Shown: positions 1 to 7,672, numbered from the stretch's first letter. The stretch: DNA of 11,364 nt from Cephalothrix spiralis (GCA_032353305.1 JAUCNG010375372.1:1-11364), one strand, 5' to 3'. Numbers and translations are program-made. Notes: generated from the sequence alone by a model not told the origin.

Positions 1-631
1 TAAGGAAGATACCTACAAAGTTTCAAGATGATCCGATGATCCGTCTGAGAGCTATTTAAATTTGAATGCAACAAAACCGATGAATAAAATTGACATTTTG
101 CGGTTTCAATCATCCCACCTGCCATATAAAATGAATAAAACTTATGCTCATAAAGCGGACCGTCTGTGTCCATTTGAGCCAGTCATCTGACGCCTTCCAA
201 ATAAGTTGAAGTTGACAACTCAATATATGGGGATCCCTTAGAAATTGTTTTTGGTTGTTTCGCTAAAAACTGGAGAAACAACAACATTTGTTTGCAATTT
301 TTTGAGGACATATTGAAAACATTCTAAAAGTTTCAGTCGAGGGGCAATTGTTTCCCGTTTCAACCCCCCTCTCTTAAAATGGTCGGTTATGACACGAAGT
401 GACTTTGTTTTCTGAAAAGTGGTCGACTTGTGAATAATCAAATCAAGGGCATATCTAGATCTATTCCCAAATATTTATTTTGTTTGATTTTTCTATTCGG
501 CTTTGATTGTTTTCCTTTCTTTTGTTCATATTTTGATTAGCTAGTTTTAGCTAGTTAAATATTAATACTTTATCGTTTTCTTTGTAAAGTGATACATTAA
601 TATTGATTTTCTCGATTTTTCTATTTTCTAG
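1..631 (+). other. Intron (or upstream sequence) before the first visible kelch exon
   Basis: The first visible kelch exon has a good acceptor, a T-rich tract followed by CTAG at 628-631, and starts inside a glycine codon, so an exon must lie upstream. I found no kelch-like or BTB-like coding stretch and no convincing donor in these 631 bases. The sequence is therefore read as the 3' part of an intron. A 67-codon reading frame on the minus strand (238-441) shows no recognisable domain and is taken as chance. The only recognisable item is a SINE 3'-end fragment at 141-195. Confidence 0.6.
141..195 (+). mobile_element. SINE fragment, 3' end only, + orientation
   Basis: This is the only copy in the window whose 3' end points right. 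It contains TGCTCATAAAGCGGACCG followed by GAGCCAGTCATCTGACGCC, which matches the reverse complement of the ends at 3993-4045 and 8996-9045. Nothing resembling the body or tRNA head lies before position 141, so the copy is 5'-truncated. No TA or GAA tail follows; the next bases are TTCCAAATAAG. The assignment rests on about 50 bp that align with a few differences. Confidence 0.8.
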
Positions 632-772
632 GTGGTGAAACCCGAGCTTGTAGTTTTGATATAGTAGAACGATATTCACCTTCTATCGATTCATGGACAT
701 TTATTCCAAGTATGAAGAAAAAAAGATCTGGTGCCGGGGCTGCAGTATGTGAAGGAAAAATTTATGTTGCTG
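632..772 (+). CDS. Kelch-repeat protein, internal exon (one full repeat)
   Basis: This 141-bp exon encodes one kelch repeat, a four-stranded beta-propeller blade. It follows acceptor AG 630-631 and ends before donor GTAAAA at 773. It begins with the last two bases of a Gly codon and ends with the first base of another, so it is phase 1 at both ends and repeat-sized (47 codons). Visible hallmarks are the Gly-Gly pair at the start, the ERY motif, Trp six residues after the Tyr, a Met then a basic run with Arg, then GAGAAV, and KIYVAG leading into the next Gly-Gly. In BTB-kelch proteins such propellers usually bind substrates for Cullin-3 ubiquitin ligases or bind actin. Which applies here cannot be told, because the N-terminal domains are outside the window. 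Confidence 0.93.
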
Positions 773-1736
773 GTAAAATGTTTATTTATTTTTGTCTTAA
801 ATTAAACGATGGGAGGGAGACCGTAAACTTGTAAAAAAACGCGGGTGGCGAGTGATAAAAAGATTTTTCTCGTAATTTCCGTTATTAGTGGGTCCTAGCA
901 GGTCCTAGCGGAACTTTTGAGAGCATGGCTGACATCAGGGGTACATCACGAACCCCTGATATATACGAATGGTGCATTGTTTATTGCATACTAGGCTGAT
1001 GACGTGCATACCAGTAAATCCTGTCTGAGCTTGGCACGGTCGGGACCAGCTATTTTGCCCAACTTACAGAAATGCCCAACATATAGAGAATCAACTTTTA
1101 AAAATAAGATATCGAAAATTTTCAGCAAGATTCTATTTGTTCCGTAACAGTAAAACAGCGGAAACAGTAACCAGAGGTTCCTGATTAGAAAGTAGCCAGG
1201 CTCTATCGGCTATTATTTCTCGGTAATTAGTGGTCCTGATTTTAAATTTAATTTTAATTTTTACAACATTCTCTAAATTGGTACGGCAACACATACTCTG
1301 GTATACGCGAGCTTAGAATTATGTGCTATCTTTCTGGCACTGTCATATTAAGCTTCGGCTGGACGTGATAAATTCAAATCCGCAATACATATTTAGCACG
1401 AACAGTCAGGGCGCACATTTATCAGGCCATCAGGGTAGGCAACACAGCTCGTATGCCTCAAAATTATGGTTTATCACCCATTTACCTGTTTTAACTTGCA
1501 AAGGACGATAACTCTTGAGGTCGCATTTGTAAAGATAGCATGTTTAAATGAAAACAAGTAATTAAAAACCCTATCCATTTTTTCAATTTTCGATAATTTT
1601 CTGAGCGGCGGCCAGGATAAAATTCTAATTTTTTGATTTCGTAAAATCCGTAATTTTTATCGAGGCCTTATTCTAACATTTATTTTAATTCAAATTTAAA
1701 TACATCATTTACTTAAGTTTTTTGTTTTTAATTTAG
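773..1736 (+). other. Kelch gene intron (964 bp)
   Basis: The intron has donor GTAAAA and an acceptor preceded by a T-rich tract ending in TTTAG. Its phase (1) matches both flanking exons. Inside I see a 9-bp perfect hairpin at 934-960, a short direct repeat GGTCCTAGC at 890-908, and a related motif with TTTCTCG and ATTAGTGG near 865-890 and 1213-1235. A 62-codon open frame at 1323-1511 shows no domain and does not continue the exon frame. Confidence 0.85.
934..960. repeat. Perfect 9-bp hairpin
   Basis: ATCAGGGGT at 934-942 is the exact reverse complement of ACCCCTGAT at 952-960, with a 9-nt loop. It is intronic and no function is implied by the sequence. Confidence 0.7.
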
Positions 1737-1929
1737 GAGGGTATGATAAAACGTTTCATACGGATCGTGCAAGTGTGGAATGTTTTGATCCAGAGACAAA
1801 TGAATGGTCGTTCATAGCTGAAATGTCGAAAGCAAGATCTGGTTTAGCACTAGTCTCAATTGAACATTACCTCTTTGCAATGGGCGGTAGATGTCGCCAT
1901 ACGGATCGTTATTATGATGTTGTTGAACG
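1737..1929 (+). CDS. Kelch-repeat protein, internal exon (one repeat plus start of the next)
   Basis: This 193-bp exon starts after TTTAG at 1732-1736 and ends at a consensus donor GTAAGT (1930-1935). The entering phase is 1; the leaving phase is 2, with CG| completing an Arg codon with the A at 3498. It encodes Gly-Gly-Tyr-Asp, then VECFDPETNEW, AEMSKARSG and YLFAMGG, which is one complete 49-residue repeat. The first 16 residues of the next repeat follow, through DVVER. The usual Tyr before the Trp is Phe here (ECFDP), a conservative change. The exon joins cleanly to both neighbours with no stop or frameshift. Confidence 0.93.
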
Positions 1930-1949
1930 GTAAGTTTTGAATTCTAAGT

Positions 1950-2012
1950 TTCTATCTATAATGGTAAGGACGTATTGCTTGTACTCCGGAGGTCCCGGGT
2001 TCGAGTTAAAAG
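1950..2012 (+). mobile_element. tRNA-like SINE head, decayed fragment
   Basis: A B-box-like GGTTCGAGTTA at 1998-2008 agrees with GGTTCRANYCC except at the last two bases. It sits about 35 bp after a D-arm-like TATAATGGTAAGGAC. Between them is TATTGCTTGTACTCC, where an anticodon arm would fall. I see no matching acceptor stem or T-stem, so it is not a functional tRNA. It more likely represents an old tRNA-derived SINE of a type different from the main family. It starts only 20 bp inside the intron. The SINE assignment is inference. Confidence 0.4.
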
Positions 2013-2156
2013 CGTTCCGCCACCACTTTCTTTGTAGCTCAGTTATTTTTAGAGATAACGATAACAAAGTATTAACAGGGTGTTCCAATATTATGGAAAA
2101 CAGTCAGATGACGTTATATTATGTAGTGACTTAATTATGAATTGACCATATCGCTG

Positions 2157-2170
2157 CTAGTGATCACTAG
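2157..2170. repeat. 14-bp perfect palindrome
   Basis: CTAGTGATCACTAG reads the same on both strands. It is intronic, with no further symmetry seen around it. Confidence 0.6.
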
Positions 2171-2465
2171 AGAGAACATATTCTTCTCTTTTATATGAAA
2201 TAAATTTGGTGCAAATCTGTCTTAACAACAACTAAGCGCTAAGCTACATAAATTTCCCCAAAGGACCAAAATTTTATATTTTCCCAGTAGGTGGTAAATC
2301 CGTTTATAAATGAACGTCCTTTCTCAGAAAAAAATAAGTTTGTGATTTGTTATGACTTCCTAATTTTTAAAATTTCTTATTCAATTTACGAGATCCGAAA
2401 AAATTGAAACGCACTAAAAATATTTACAAGATTAATTTTAGAGTGATTGAAAATAGCATTCTCTC

Positions 2466-2610
2466 GATTTAGGCTGGGGAAAATAAAACCACGGTTTTTT
2501 GGTAGAATCATCGTAGCTCCCTTAGTTAAAAACCGATCTGCATCAAATCTCTTTTATTCGGTAGAGACGACCATGCTCCAAAATGGATGTTTTTCGCAAT
2601 TATCAAAATA
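2466..2610 (+). repeat. Dispersed repeat R2, copy 1
   Basis: This stretch aligns by hand with the reverse complement of 5545-5692 and partly with 6120-6235. Shared blocks are TTTAGGCTGGGGA, then a T-rich stretch, then TCGTAGCTCC (TGATGTAGCTCC in copy 2), then TATTCGGTAGAGACGACC (CATTCGGAAGAGAAGACC in copy 2). Several indels separate the copies, so the family is old. No coding potential or terminal repeats could be recognised, and the element class is unknown. Confidence 0.6.
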
Positions 2611-2841
2611 TTCATAATTTTTCCCTCAAAATAGTTTTTCTGTTATGTGATTGAAAAAATATTTGTATTAAAATTCGATGTTTTGTAAAGATTATTTTCT
2701 TCAAAATATGACCTATATATTTCTATGTCTTTAACTCAGAAATTATTCAAAATACCTGTACATTATATTGGTTAACAGAAATACAGTTTTGAGGAATATA
2801 TATTCAAGAACCTGTTCACAAATTTCATAATCCCACAATTA

Positions 2842-3391
2842 GAGGAGGCAATATATACCATTTCCTGATTCAAAGTCAAATATCTTCATTAATATCAATA
2901 GCAGCAACATGAAATTTATACAAAATTTTTCTCTCAAAATTTGCCTCGACAATCATTAAGTTGTTTTTGAAAAATTCAAATTGACTTAGTAAAATATTTG
3001 AAAATTAGAGTGTAAAATTAGTTATGCTTGATTCGATCGATACACTGAAAGTATTTTGCTAAAATCTTCATTAGTTTCTTCTTTATATGACACATCAAGT
3101 AATAGTAACAATACTAACATTAGATAATAAGAAACATTTAAATAAAAATTAAAGTGAATAAAGTAAAATAAAATATTGATTTTAGCAAAATACTTTCAGT
3201 GTATAGAATCAAGCATAACTAATTTTACACTCTAATTTTTAAATATTTAACCAAGCCAACATTTTGAATTTTTTCAAAAACAAATTAATTAATTGTCAAG
3301 GCGAATTTTGAGATAAGTTTCATGTTGCTGCTATTGATATTAATGAAGATATTTGATTTTGAATCAGGAAATGGTATATATTTTCCTCCTT
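2842..3391. repeat. Large imperfect inverted repeat, arms of about 215-225 bp
   Basis: The left arm 2842-3066 is the reverse complement of the right arm 3178-3391, with an unpaired spacer of about 111 bp. The arms contain near-uninterrupted identical blocks of more than 30 bp. One runs through the left-arm segment that includes ATCTTCATTAATATCAATAG. Another runs through TTAGAGTGTAAAATTAGTTA. The left arm has small insertions, including an extra GATC near 3035. The whole lies in the last intron of the kelch gene, so the pre-mRNA could fold into a long double-stranded hairpin. It may be a MITE or foldback element, or two opposed copies of one repeat. Target-site duplications were not found. Confidence 0.88.
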
Positions 3392-3442
3392 TTGTAGTCT
3401 TTGAGACCAAATCATTAAAAGATGGAAAACCTTATTTTTTCT

Positions 3443-3470
3443 CTCACTATTGTTTTCTCACTATTGTTTT
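3443..3470 (+). repeat. 14-bp tandem duplication beside the last acceptor
   Basis: CTCACTATTGTTTT occurs twice, perfectly, end to end, and finishes 27 bp before the acceptor AG at 3496-3497. It lies just upstream of the likely branch site and pyrimidine tract. Confidence 0.85.
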
Positions 3471-3497
3471 CTAATGAATATCAACTTATTTTTTCAG

Positions 3498-3720
3498 ATA
3501 CAATACGGTTACTCACCAATGGACTACGTTATCACCTATGAATTCACCGAGGGCGTGGCCCGCCGCCACTGTGTACGAAGGCCAAATTTATGTTTTAGGC
3601 GGCTTTGATGGTTTTAATAGACTCCGTAGTGGAGAAGTTTATGACCCTGACCTTGACACTTGGGCATTTATATCGGACATGAATATTAGTCGTGCCGGTG
3701 GAGGAGCTGCAGTCGCATAA
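3498..3720 (+). CDS. Kelch-repeat protein, terminal exon with stop
   Basis: The exon opens after TTTTTTCAG with the A that completes the split Arg codon. It encodes the rest of repeat three (HQWTTLSPM, then PAATVYEGQIYVLGG) and then a last partial repeat: GGFDGFNRL, GEVYDPDLDTW, DMNISRAGGGAAVA and TAA at 3718-3720. The ATG at 3538 is internal, not a start. Ending inside a repeat, shortly after the Arg-(x)-Gly-rich strand, is how KLHL2/KLHL3/KLHL20-type proteins usually end, because the last strand closes the propeller with the first blade. The stop is therefore probably genuine rather than a disabling mutation. The three visible exons encode 184 full residues. Confidence 0.92.
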
Positions 3721-3752
3721 ATTATCATCTCATTATGGAGTGTTTGACACTT

Positions 3753-3816
3753 GGAATATTGGTAATATGGAATATTGGCAATATTGAATAATGGCAATAT
3801 GGAATATTGGGAATAA
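3753..3816 (+). repeat. 16-bp tandem repeat, four copies, in the 3' UTR
   Basis: Units start at 3753, 3769, 3785 and 3801. The consensus is GGAATATTGGCAATAT, with one to a few differences per unit; unit three begins TGAATAAT. Each unit itself looks like two diverged 8-mers (GGAATATT, GGCAATAT). The array begins 32 bp after the stop codon, and its last unit overlaps the AATAAA signal. Confidence 0.9.
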
Positions 3817-3817
3817 A
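3812..3817 (+). promoter_or_regulatory. Likely polyadenylation signal of the kelch gene
   Basis: AATAAA lies 92 bp after the stop codon. It was created at the edge of the 16-bp repeat array (GGGAATAAAGAGG). T-rich sequence follows at 3845-3870 where a downstream element could lie. Other AATAAA strings occur by chance in such AT-rich DNA, so position is the main argument. Confidence 0.55.
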
Positions 3818-3881
3818 GAGGATTCGCAAGTAGACCCAAAAATGTTAATTTTGTTAAGATTTTGTTAAATACAGAAAAAGA

Positions 3882-3900
3882 GGTTATTTTTAAAATAACC
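3882..3900. repeat. 9-bp near-palindrome after the kelch gene
   Basis: GGTTATTTT and AAAATAACC are exact reverse complements separated by a single T. It lies about 65 bp past the polyadenylation signal. No function is assigned. Confidence 0.55.
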
Positions 3901-3969
3901 GATAGGGGTCGTCCATAAAGTCCGTATACGTTCAACTATTTGCCTTAGTTTCCGGTTTGCGGTATACCT

Positions 3970-4278
3970 TCTTCTTCTTTTTCTTCTGTAAAGGGCGTCA
4001 GATGACTGGTTCAAATAGACACAATGGTACCACTTGCTGAGCATTTACCCTTAGGCCTGTCGACCTATCCCGCACTCTAATCTATTTTTTATATACCGAT
4101 TAGCAGTGGGATTTTTACCCCGAAGGAAGGGACAGTGTCCCATTCCACGAGCCACCCAGGAAGCTATGCGCTGAGGAACTTGCTTAAGGTCCCCCCGATG
4201 GAAAGTGGTGTCGAGACCGGGTATCGATCCAGGGACCCCTGGATTACAAATCCCGCACTCTGACCTCTTCGCCAAGCA
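3970..4278 (-). mobile_element. tRNA-derived SINE, near full-length (copy B)
   Basis: On the minus strand the element begins with a tRNA-like head at the right. The A box TGGCGAAGAGG (reverse of 4264-4274) fits TRGYNNARNGG. The B box GGATCGATACC (reverse of 4220-4230) fits GGWTCRANNCC. Between them GGATTTGTAATCCAGGGGTC closely resembles the anticodon arm of tRNA-Thr; the loop TTTGTAA gives anticodon UGU (4246-4248). The body runs left through GATGGAAAG, the CCCTCC/GGGTAAAA stretch and AGGCCTAA to the constant end GTCATCTGACGCCC. A GAA-rich tail follows (3970-3991 read in reverse). The T-stem no longer pairs well and no CCA-processed end exists, so this is a SINE, not a tRNA gene. Several reading frames across it are shadows. 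Confidence 0.92.
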
Positions 4279-4357
4279 TATTGGTTGAAGCTGAACAGGT
4301 ACCAGTGTATAAGTTGTTCTTTTCTCTTTGTTATGTAAACAAAAGAGGTCATAAGAC

Positions 4358-4411
4358 GGGCGTCAGATGATTTATCGAATAGACACAGGCTGTCCGCTTG
4401 CCGAGCATTTA
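4358..4411 (-). mobile_element. SINE fragment, 3' end only (copy H)
   Basis: GGGCGTCAGATGA, CGAATAGACACA and CCGCTTGCCGAGCATTT align with the 3' end of the family. The match stops at about 4411, replaced by AAAAATCTGAGCG, so the copy is 5'-truncated like the one at 141-195. It lies 80 bp from copy B in the same orientation. Confidence 0.85.
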
Positions 4412-4974
4412 AAAAATCTGAGCGAAGGATCCGTATTCCGTAATCCAATTAATTAAAAAGACTTAAGACAATTAAAGGACTGGACAATCAAAAACCAGAA
4501 TCGCATTTTTGACACATTTGTCTCTAATATTGTAAAAATTCATGATAAAATAGAAGTTTTTAGGCAAAATTTACGTACTCTATGGATGATCTCCTAAATT
4601 TTGTATTGTTTTTGTTATTATTTATTTTCTTAACACACTACCGGTTTTGTAGCAAAATGATTTGTCGACAGCATGTGCTTATTGAGAATAAGTGCCTTAG
4701 ACTCCCTTCGGATGAGGCTACCAGATGTCGATTTATAATAACAGTGGGTATAGATTTCATCGATGTTTATAATTTACGATCTCTACGCTCTAACGCTGAT
4801 TGGCTAATAATACAGACTTGCCTCACAGAAGATTCAATACAGCTTATATCGAAATACCAAGTCACGTATTCTCTATTAGCACTTGGCGAGTGTCAACATT
4901 AGAAACAGCTAATTTACTTTTTCTGGCGCTGATGGGATTTTTTGCAAAACTGGTCCGTTAATAGTTTGATATTA

Positions 4975-4988
4975 GGGAGGGGGGAGGG
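4975..4988 (+). other. G-rich tract
   Basis: GGGAGGGGGGAGGG has G runs of three, six and three. It could support a G-quadruplex if the middle run splits, but with so few loop bases this is uncertain. It stands out in AT-rich surroundings. Confidence 0.4.
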
Positions 4989-5026
4989 TAAAATTCCGCA
5001 TTTAGTAACGTCTTATCCGGGGGTAA

Positions 5027-5061
5027 TAGAAATATGACCCCTGTAGAAATATGACCCCCTG
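5027..5061 (+). repeat. 17/18-bp tandem duplication
   Basis: TAGAAATATGACCCCTG at 5027-5043 is repeated directly as TAGAAATATGACCCCCTG at 5044-5061, with one extra C. This looks like recent slippage or duplication. Confidence 0.85.
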
Positions 5062-5391
5062 GTCTTATTTATCAAGACTAGTCCGTTACCCAATCAATAA
5101 AAAAGGCATTAGAATCAGCTACTTTAAGCAGCATTTCGTTTTAATTATCTTAGTGAACGAGGTTGTAACACTAAGCGATGATAGGGGAAGGCAACCAGTT
5201 AACATGGTACCGAATTGTTACGAACTGGAGCTCTAAATATAACATAGTTCCCAAAGATTACTACACCATGAAATGCTGCTCTATTTTAAATACAGATATG
5301 CTTAAAATCTATTACCCAATTACGATTTCTAGAGTCTAAATAAAAAAACGCATTGAATTGAAGGACGTTTCATTTTGCTACACCGGTTTTT

Positions 5392-5407
5392 ACAAATTTA
5401 AATTTGT
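5392..5407. repeat. 16-bp perfect palindrome
   Basis: ACAAATTTAAATTTGT is identical to its reverse complement. In AT-rich DNA it may be chance. Confidence 0.5.
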
Positions 5408-5544
5408 TATATTTTATGCTAATTATCAAGTTGGGTCGTTGGCAACGATATATGTTTCTTGTTTTGTTAAGTATAACTTACTAATCAGTTTATTTCTTCA
5501 ATCATGTTAATGCAAGGGTTATAGAGTGCTTCAGAACTTCTACG

Positions 5545-5692
5545 TATATTGTGACATAAAGTTCCAAAATACGCCTAACGAGAAAGGTCTTCTCTTCCGA
5601 ATGAGAAAAAAATTTAATCAAGATATGAGGAGCTACATCAATATTCCCGAAAAACCTCTTTTTTCATTCTCCCCAGCCTAAAATCCTAAATC
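5545..5692 (-). repeat. Dispersed repeat R2, copy 2
   Basis: Read on the minus strand it begins AGGATTTTAGGCTGGGGAGA. It continues through TGATGTAGCTCC (5629-5640 reversed) and GGAAGAGAAGACC, and ends near TATGTCACAATAT. The first half matches copy 1 at 2466-2610 and the second half matches copy 3 at 6120-6235. It therefore links the other two copies into one family. No terminal repeats or coding sequence were found. Confidence 0.65.
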
Positions 5693-6119
5693 ACATTATA
5701 TTTCCATCATTCTAAAACAGTACTGTGCTTTAAGGTGCAGTAAATTGTTAACAATAAATTTTGAACAATGGATTCAGGATTATTTATCAAATAAGTCATT
5801 TTAAGCAACTAAAGTGGCCAAAGAGTTATGTTGAGTTACATGTATTGGACATACTTTCATCATCTCAAAAAGTACTCTTTGCCAAAATAGCAAATCTGAT
5901 GCCATATTAGGGAAGGGGAACCAGACTGGCACGGCCATAATATAACAGTTGTATGTCTCGATAAACTGCAACATTAATATGTTTATTCGCAGTGCTTATT
6001 TTTTTATGAACTCTGAAGTGGATAGTGAATTAAATAAGGGACTTGGAAATTTAAAAGTAAAAACAAAATTCGAGGATCCGGGAAAGTCCGTAATTTTTAT
6101 TGCGATTCTTTGGTCCTTT
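5693..6119. other. Intergenic stretch, nothing recognised
   Basis: No exon-like or RNA-like signal was seen. A 61-codon frame at 5949-6134 runs into R2 copy 3 and is not credible. AAAGAGT near 5820 and ACTCTTT near 5873 form a weak inverted pair only. Confidence 0.5.
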
Positions 6120-6235
6120 GGGAAATTGATGTAGCTCACTTGTTGTTGAACATGAAATTACCCAACGTTTAAAAAAAAAGAGAAGACCATGTTTTCTCGC
6201 AGTATTATGAACATTTTATAACTAAGTCACAATAT
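6120..6235 (+). repeat. Dispersed repeat R2, copy 3
   Basis: GGGAAATTGATGTAGCTCAC, then GAGAAGACCATGTTTTCTCG and the end AAGTCACAATAT align with the reverse complement of copy 2 (TTGATGTAGCTCC, GAGAAGACCTTTCTCG, ATGTCACAATAT). The TTTAGGCTGGGG start seen in the other copies is missing. The A-run at 6171-6179 corresponds to a T-run in copy 2, so that segment is poorly aligned. Confidence 0.6.
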
Positions 6236-6473
6236 GACATTATCTAACTATTATATATTGGACCAACTCCCATAAATCAAATCAGTTATCTGATCGAATT
6301 TTGGAGTATATCCCAATATAATGATAAACAGCTGGATGAGTAAAAGGTTAATTGTTCTTCCCGACAAATAGGGTATGCACTTAGTTCATATTTATAATAT
6401 TAAGATAATCGTGTGCAGATGAAATATTTTTAATTTTCTGCAAAAAAATAATTTTTATTTTTCTGTACTTAAA

Positions 6474-6518
6474 AATCTGATCGGTAGAAATATTCAAGAC
6501 CTGACTGAATGACGTCAT
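6474..6518 (+). repeat. R3 repeat fragment, + copy, with TGACGTCA
   Basis: AATCTGATCGGTAGAAA followed 18 bp later by ATGACGTCAT (6509-6518) matches, in inverted order, the stretch at 7859-7897. TGACGTCA is the palindromic CRE site bound by CREB/ATF proteins. Here it more likely marks common descent of the two fragments than regulation. Confidence 0.45.
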
Positions 6519-7531
6519 TAGCATGTGAGGATGGATATTTAGTCAATGAAATATCAATTAACAATTTTAATTTTACTTATATGGGTTGGGTTGTTAAGGT
6601 GAAATTAATAGTGTGCACGTTTGAAATCTAATATCCTCATAATATTGTTGAATATCAATTATGGGTTATCCGTTAATGATACGTATAAGCTGATTTAGCC
6701 GTAGGTAATCATCTTATTTAATTACCATCAACGTAATTAAACCGCCACGCCCTTAAGTCAAATTGTGCAATAGTAATTGACCATATTTTTTCGCTTAAAG
6801 GGATAATGTCCGATTACTGTGCTAAAGTACAGTTTTTTCCTGGATTTTTAATCTCTATCAAATCTGTACCGCTTTTAGTTACAAGTCCGCCATTTTGAAT
6901 CGATTAAGTTTACCAATTGTCTAGTTTTAATACTTTAAATATTAACTACTATATTCATACTACTTATGTTATTGATGATTTTGTAATTAATTATATTTAG
7001 TCTTATTCATCATCGTTTTGCTATATTTGCTGTTTAATTACTTACAAAGTCAATATATTAATTTAAGATTGTTAACGGGTATTTACGAATTTCTCTCGCT
7101 TAACTCGAAAACTTTGGTCTGAAAGTTTAACACCAAAAGTTCCATAAACATGTGTATACATGCAAATAGTTTTTTTCTTAAAGTACTGGGGCGAGACTAT
7201 ATATATATATTTAGACCCTTTTGAAATTCCGACTACAGTTTCGTCCAACTTTCGGACCTTAAATTCAAACATAGTGATTTGGGCAAAAATAAATTCTGTC
7301 ATCAACATGGAAAAAAATGGATGGTGTAGTCAAAATTAACTATGAAGTGAGATAAGGTAGACTTATAACGTAAAAACGACGCTAGTCGAAATTCAGGTAA
7401 TAATTTCTGGGTTTTTTTACGAAGAGTGATAAGTCAACAAAAAATATGTATCATAAAATACACAATTGGATGGAAAAAGCGAGGGCAATTATTATTGTAC
7501 CAAAAGTGCCCCCCAGCTACCATATTGGCGG

Positions 7532-7553
7532 ATAGTTTACCCCCACAAACTAT
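7532..7553. repeat. 7-bp hairpin with a C-run loop
   Basis: ATAGTTT (7532-7538) pairs exactly with AAACTAT (7547-7553) around the loop ACCCCCAC. It is one of several C or G runs in this 170-bp stretch. Confidence 0.6.
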
Positions 7554-7648
7554 ATATTTCTGGAAAGGTATTGAAAAATTATGTTTCGTCGGTAGATTTT
7601 TTCCCCCAGGGGATGGGACTGATCAATTAAATCCCAAAAAGTGATTAA

Positions 7649-7672
7649 CCCCACCCCTTGGTGGGGGTGGGG
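7649..7672. repeat. GC-rich 9-bp hairpin
   Basis: CCCCACCCC (7649-7657) is the exact reverse complement of GGGGTGGGG (7664-7672), with a 6-nt loop. A run of A follows on the + strand (7674-7681). It resembles an intrinsic terminator in form, but the surroundings are eukaryotic, so no terminator is called. Confidence 0.7.

Larger units (their letters stand above)
1930..3497 (+). other. Last kelch intron (1568 bp), repeat-rich
   Basis: The donor is GTAAGT at 1930 and the acceptor is TTTTTTCAG ending at 3497. A plausible branch site, CTAAT, lies at 3471-3475, about 23 nt upstream of the AG. The intron holds a tRNA-like fragment (1950-2012), a 14-bp palindrome (2157-2170), an R2 dispersed repeat (2466-2610), a 550-bp inverted repeat (2842-3391) and a 14-bp tandem duplication (3443-3470). 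A 65-codon frame at 1937-2134 overlaps the tRNA-like piece and is not taken as coding. Confidence 0.88.
4412..5544. other. Intergenic stretch without a recognised gene
   Basis: The longest open frame here is 106 codons at 4582-4902 (+), with a hydrophobic start (residues 7-18 are mostly Leu, Phe and Ile) and no recognisable domain. It has no splice context, no repeat of family residues, and ordinary AT-rich base composition, so I do not call it a gene. Small items are a G-rich tract (4975-4988), a 17-bp duplication (5027-5061) and a palindrome (5392-5407). A 61-codon frame at 5051-5236 is also unsupported. Confidence 0.6.

Noticed and set aside
3538-3720. ATG at 3538 as the start of a separate 60-residue protein
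   Set aside because: The frame is continuous with the spliced kelch exons and the acceptor at 3497 is strong, so this Met is internal to the terminal exon.
3718-3720. The kelch stop as a premature stop or pseudogene lesion
   Set aside because: KLHL-type proteins commonly end inside the last repeat after the Arg/Gly strand. All three exons are open with intact splice sites, so a genuine end is more likely.
4200-4280. Functional tRNA-Thr gene
   Set aside because: A and B boxes and an anticodon-like loop are present, but the T-stem pairs poorly. The same head recurs joined to one shared body in several copies, so it is a SINE head.
4051-4448. Minus-strand ORFs of 74 and 94 codons
   Set aside because: They run through SINE copies B and H, and the tRNA-like head explains the sequence.
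4582-4902. 106-codon ORF with a hydrophobic N-terminal stretch
   Set aside because: It is the longest non-kelch frame, but it has no recognisable domain, no splice or promoter context and ordinary intergenic composition. In 11 kb of AT-rich DNA one frame of this size can occur by chance.
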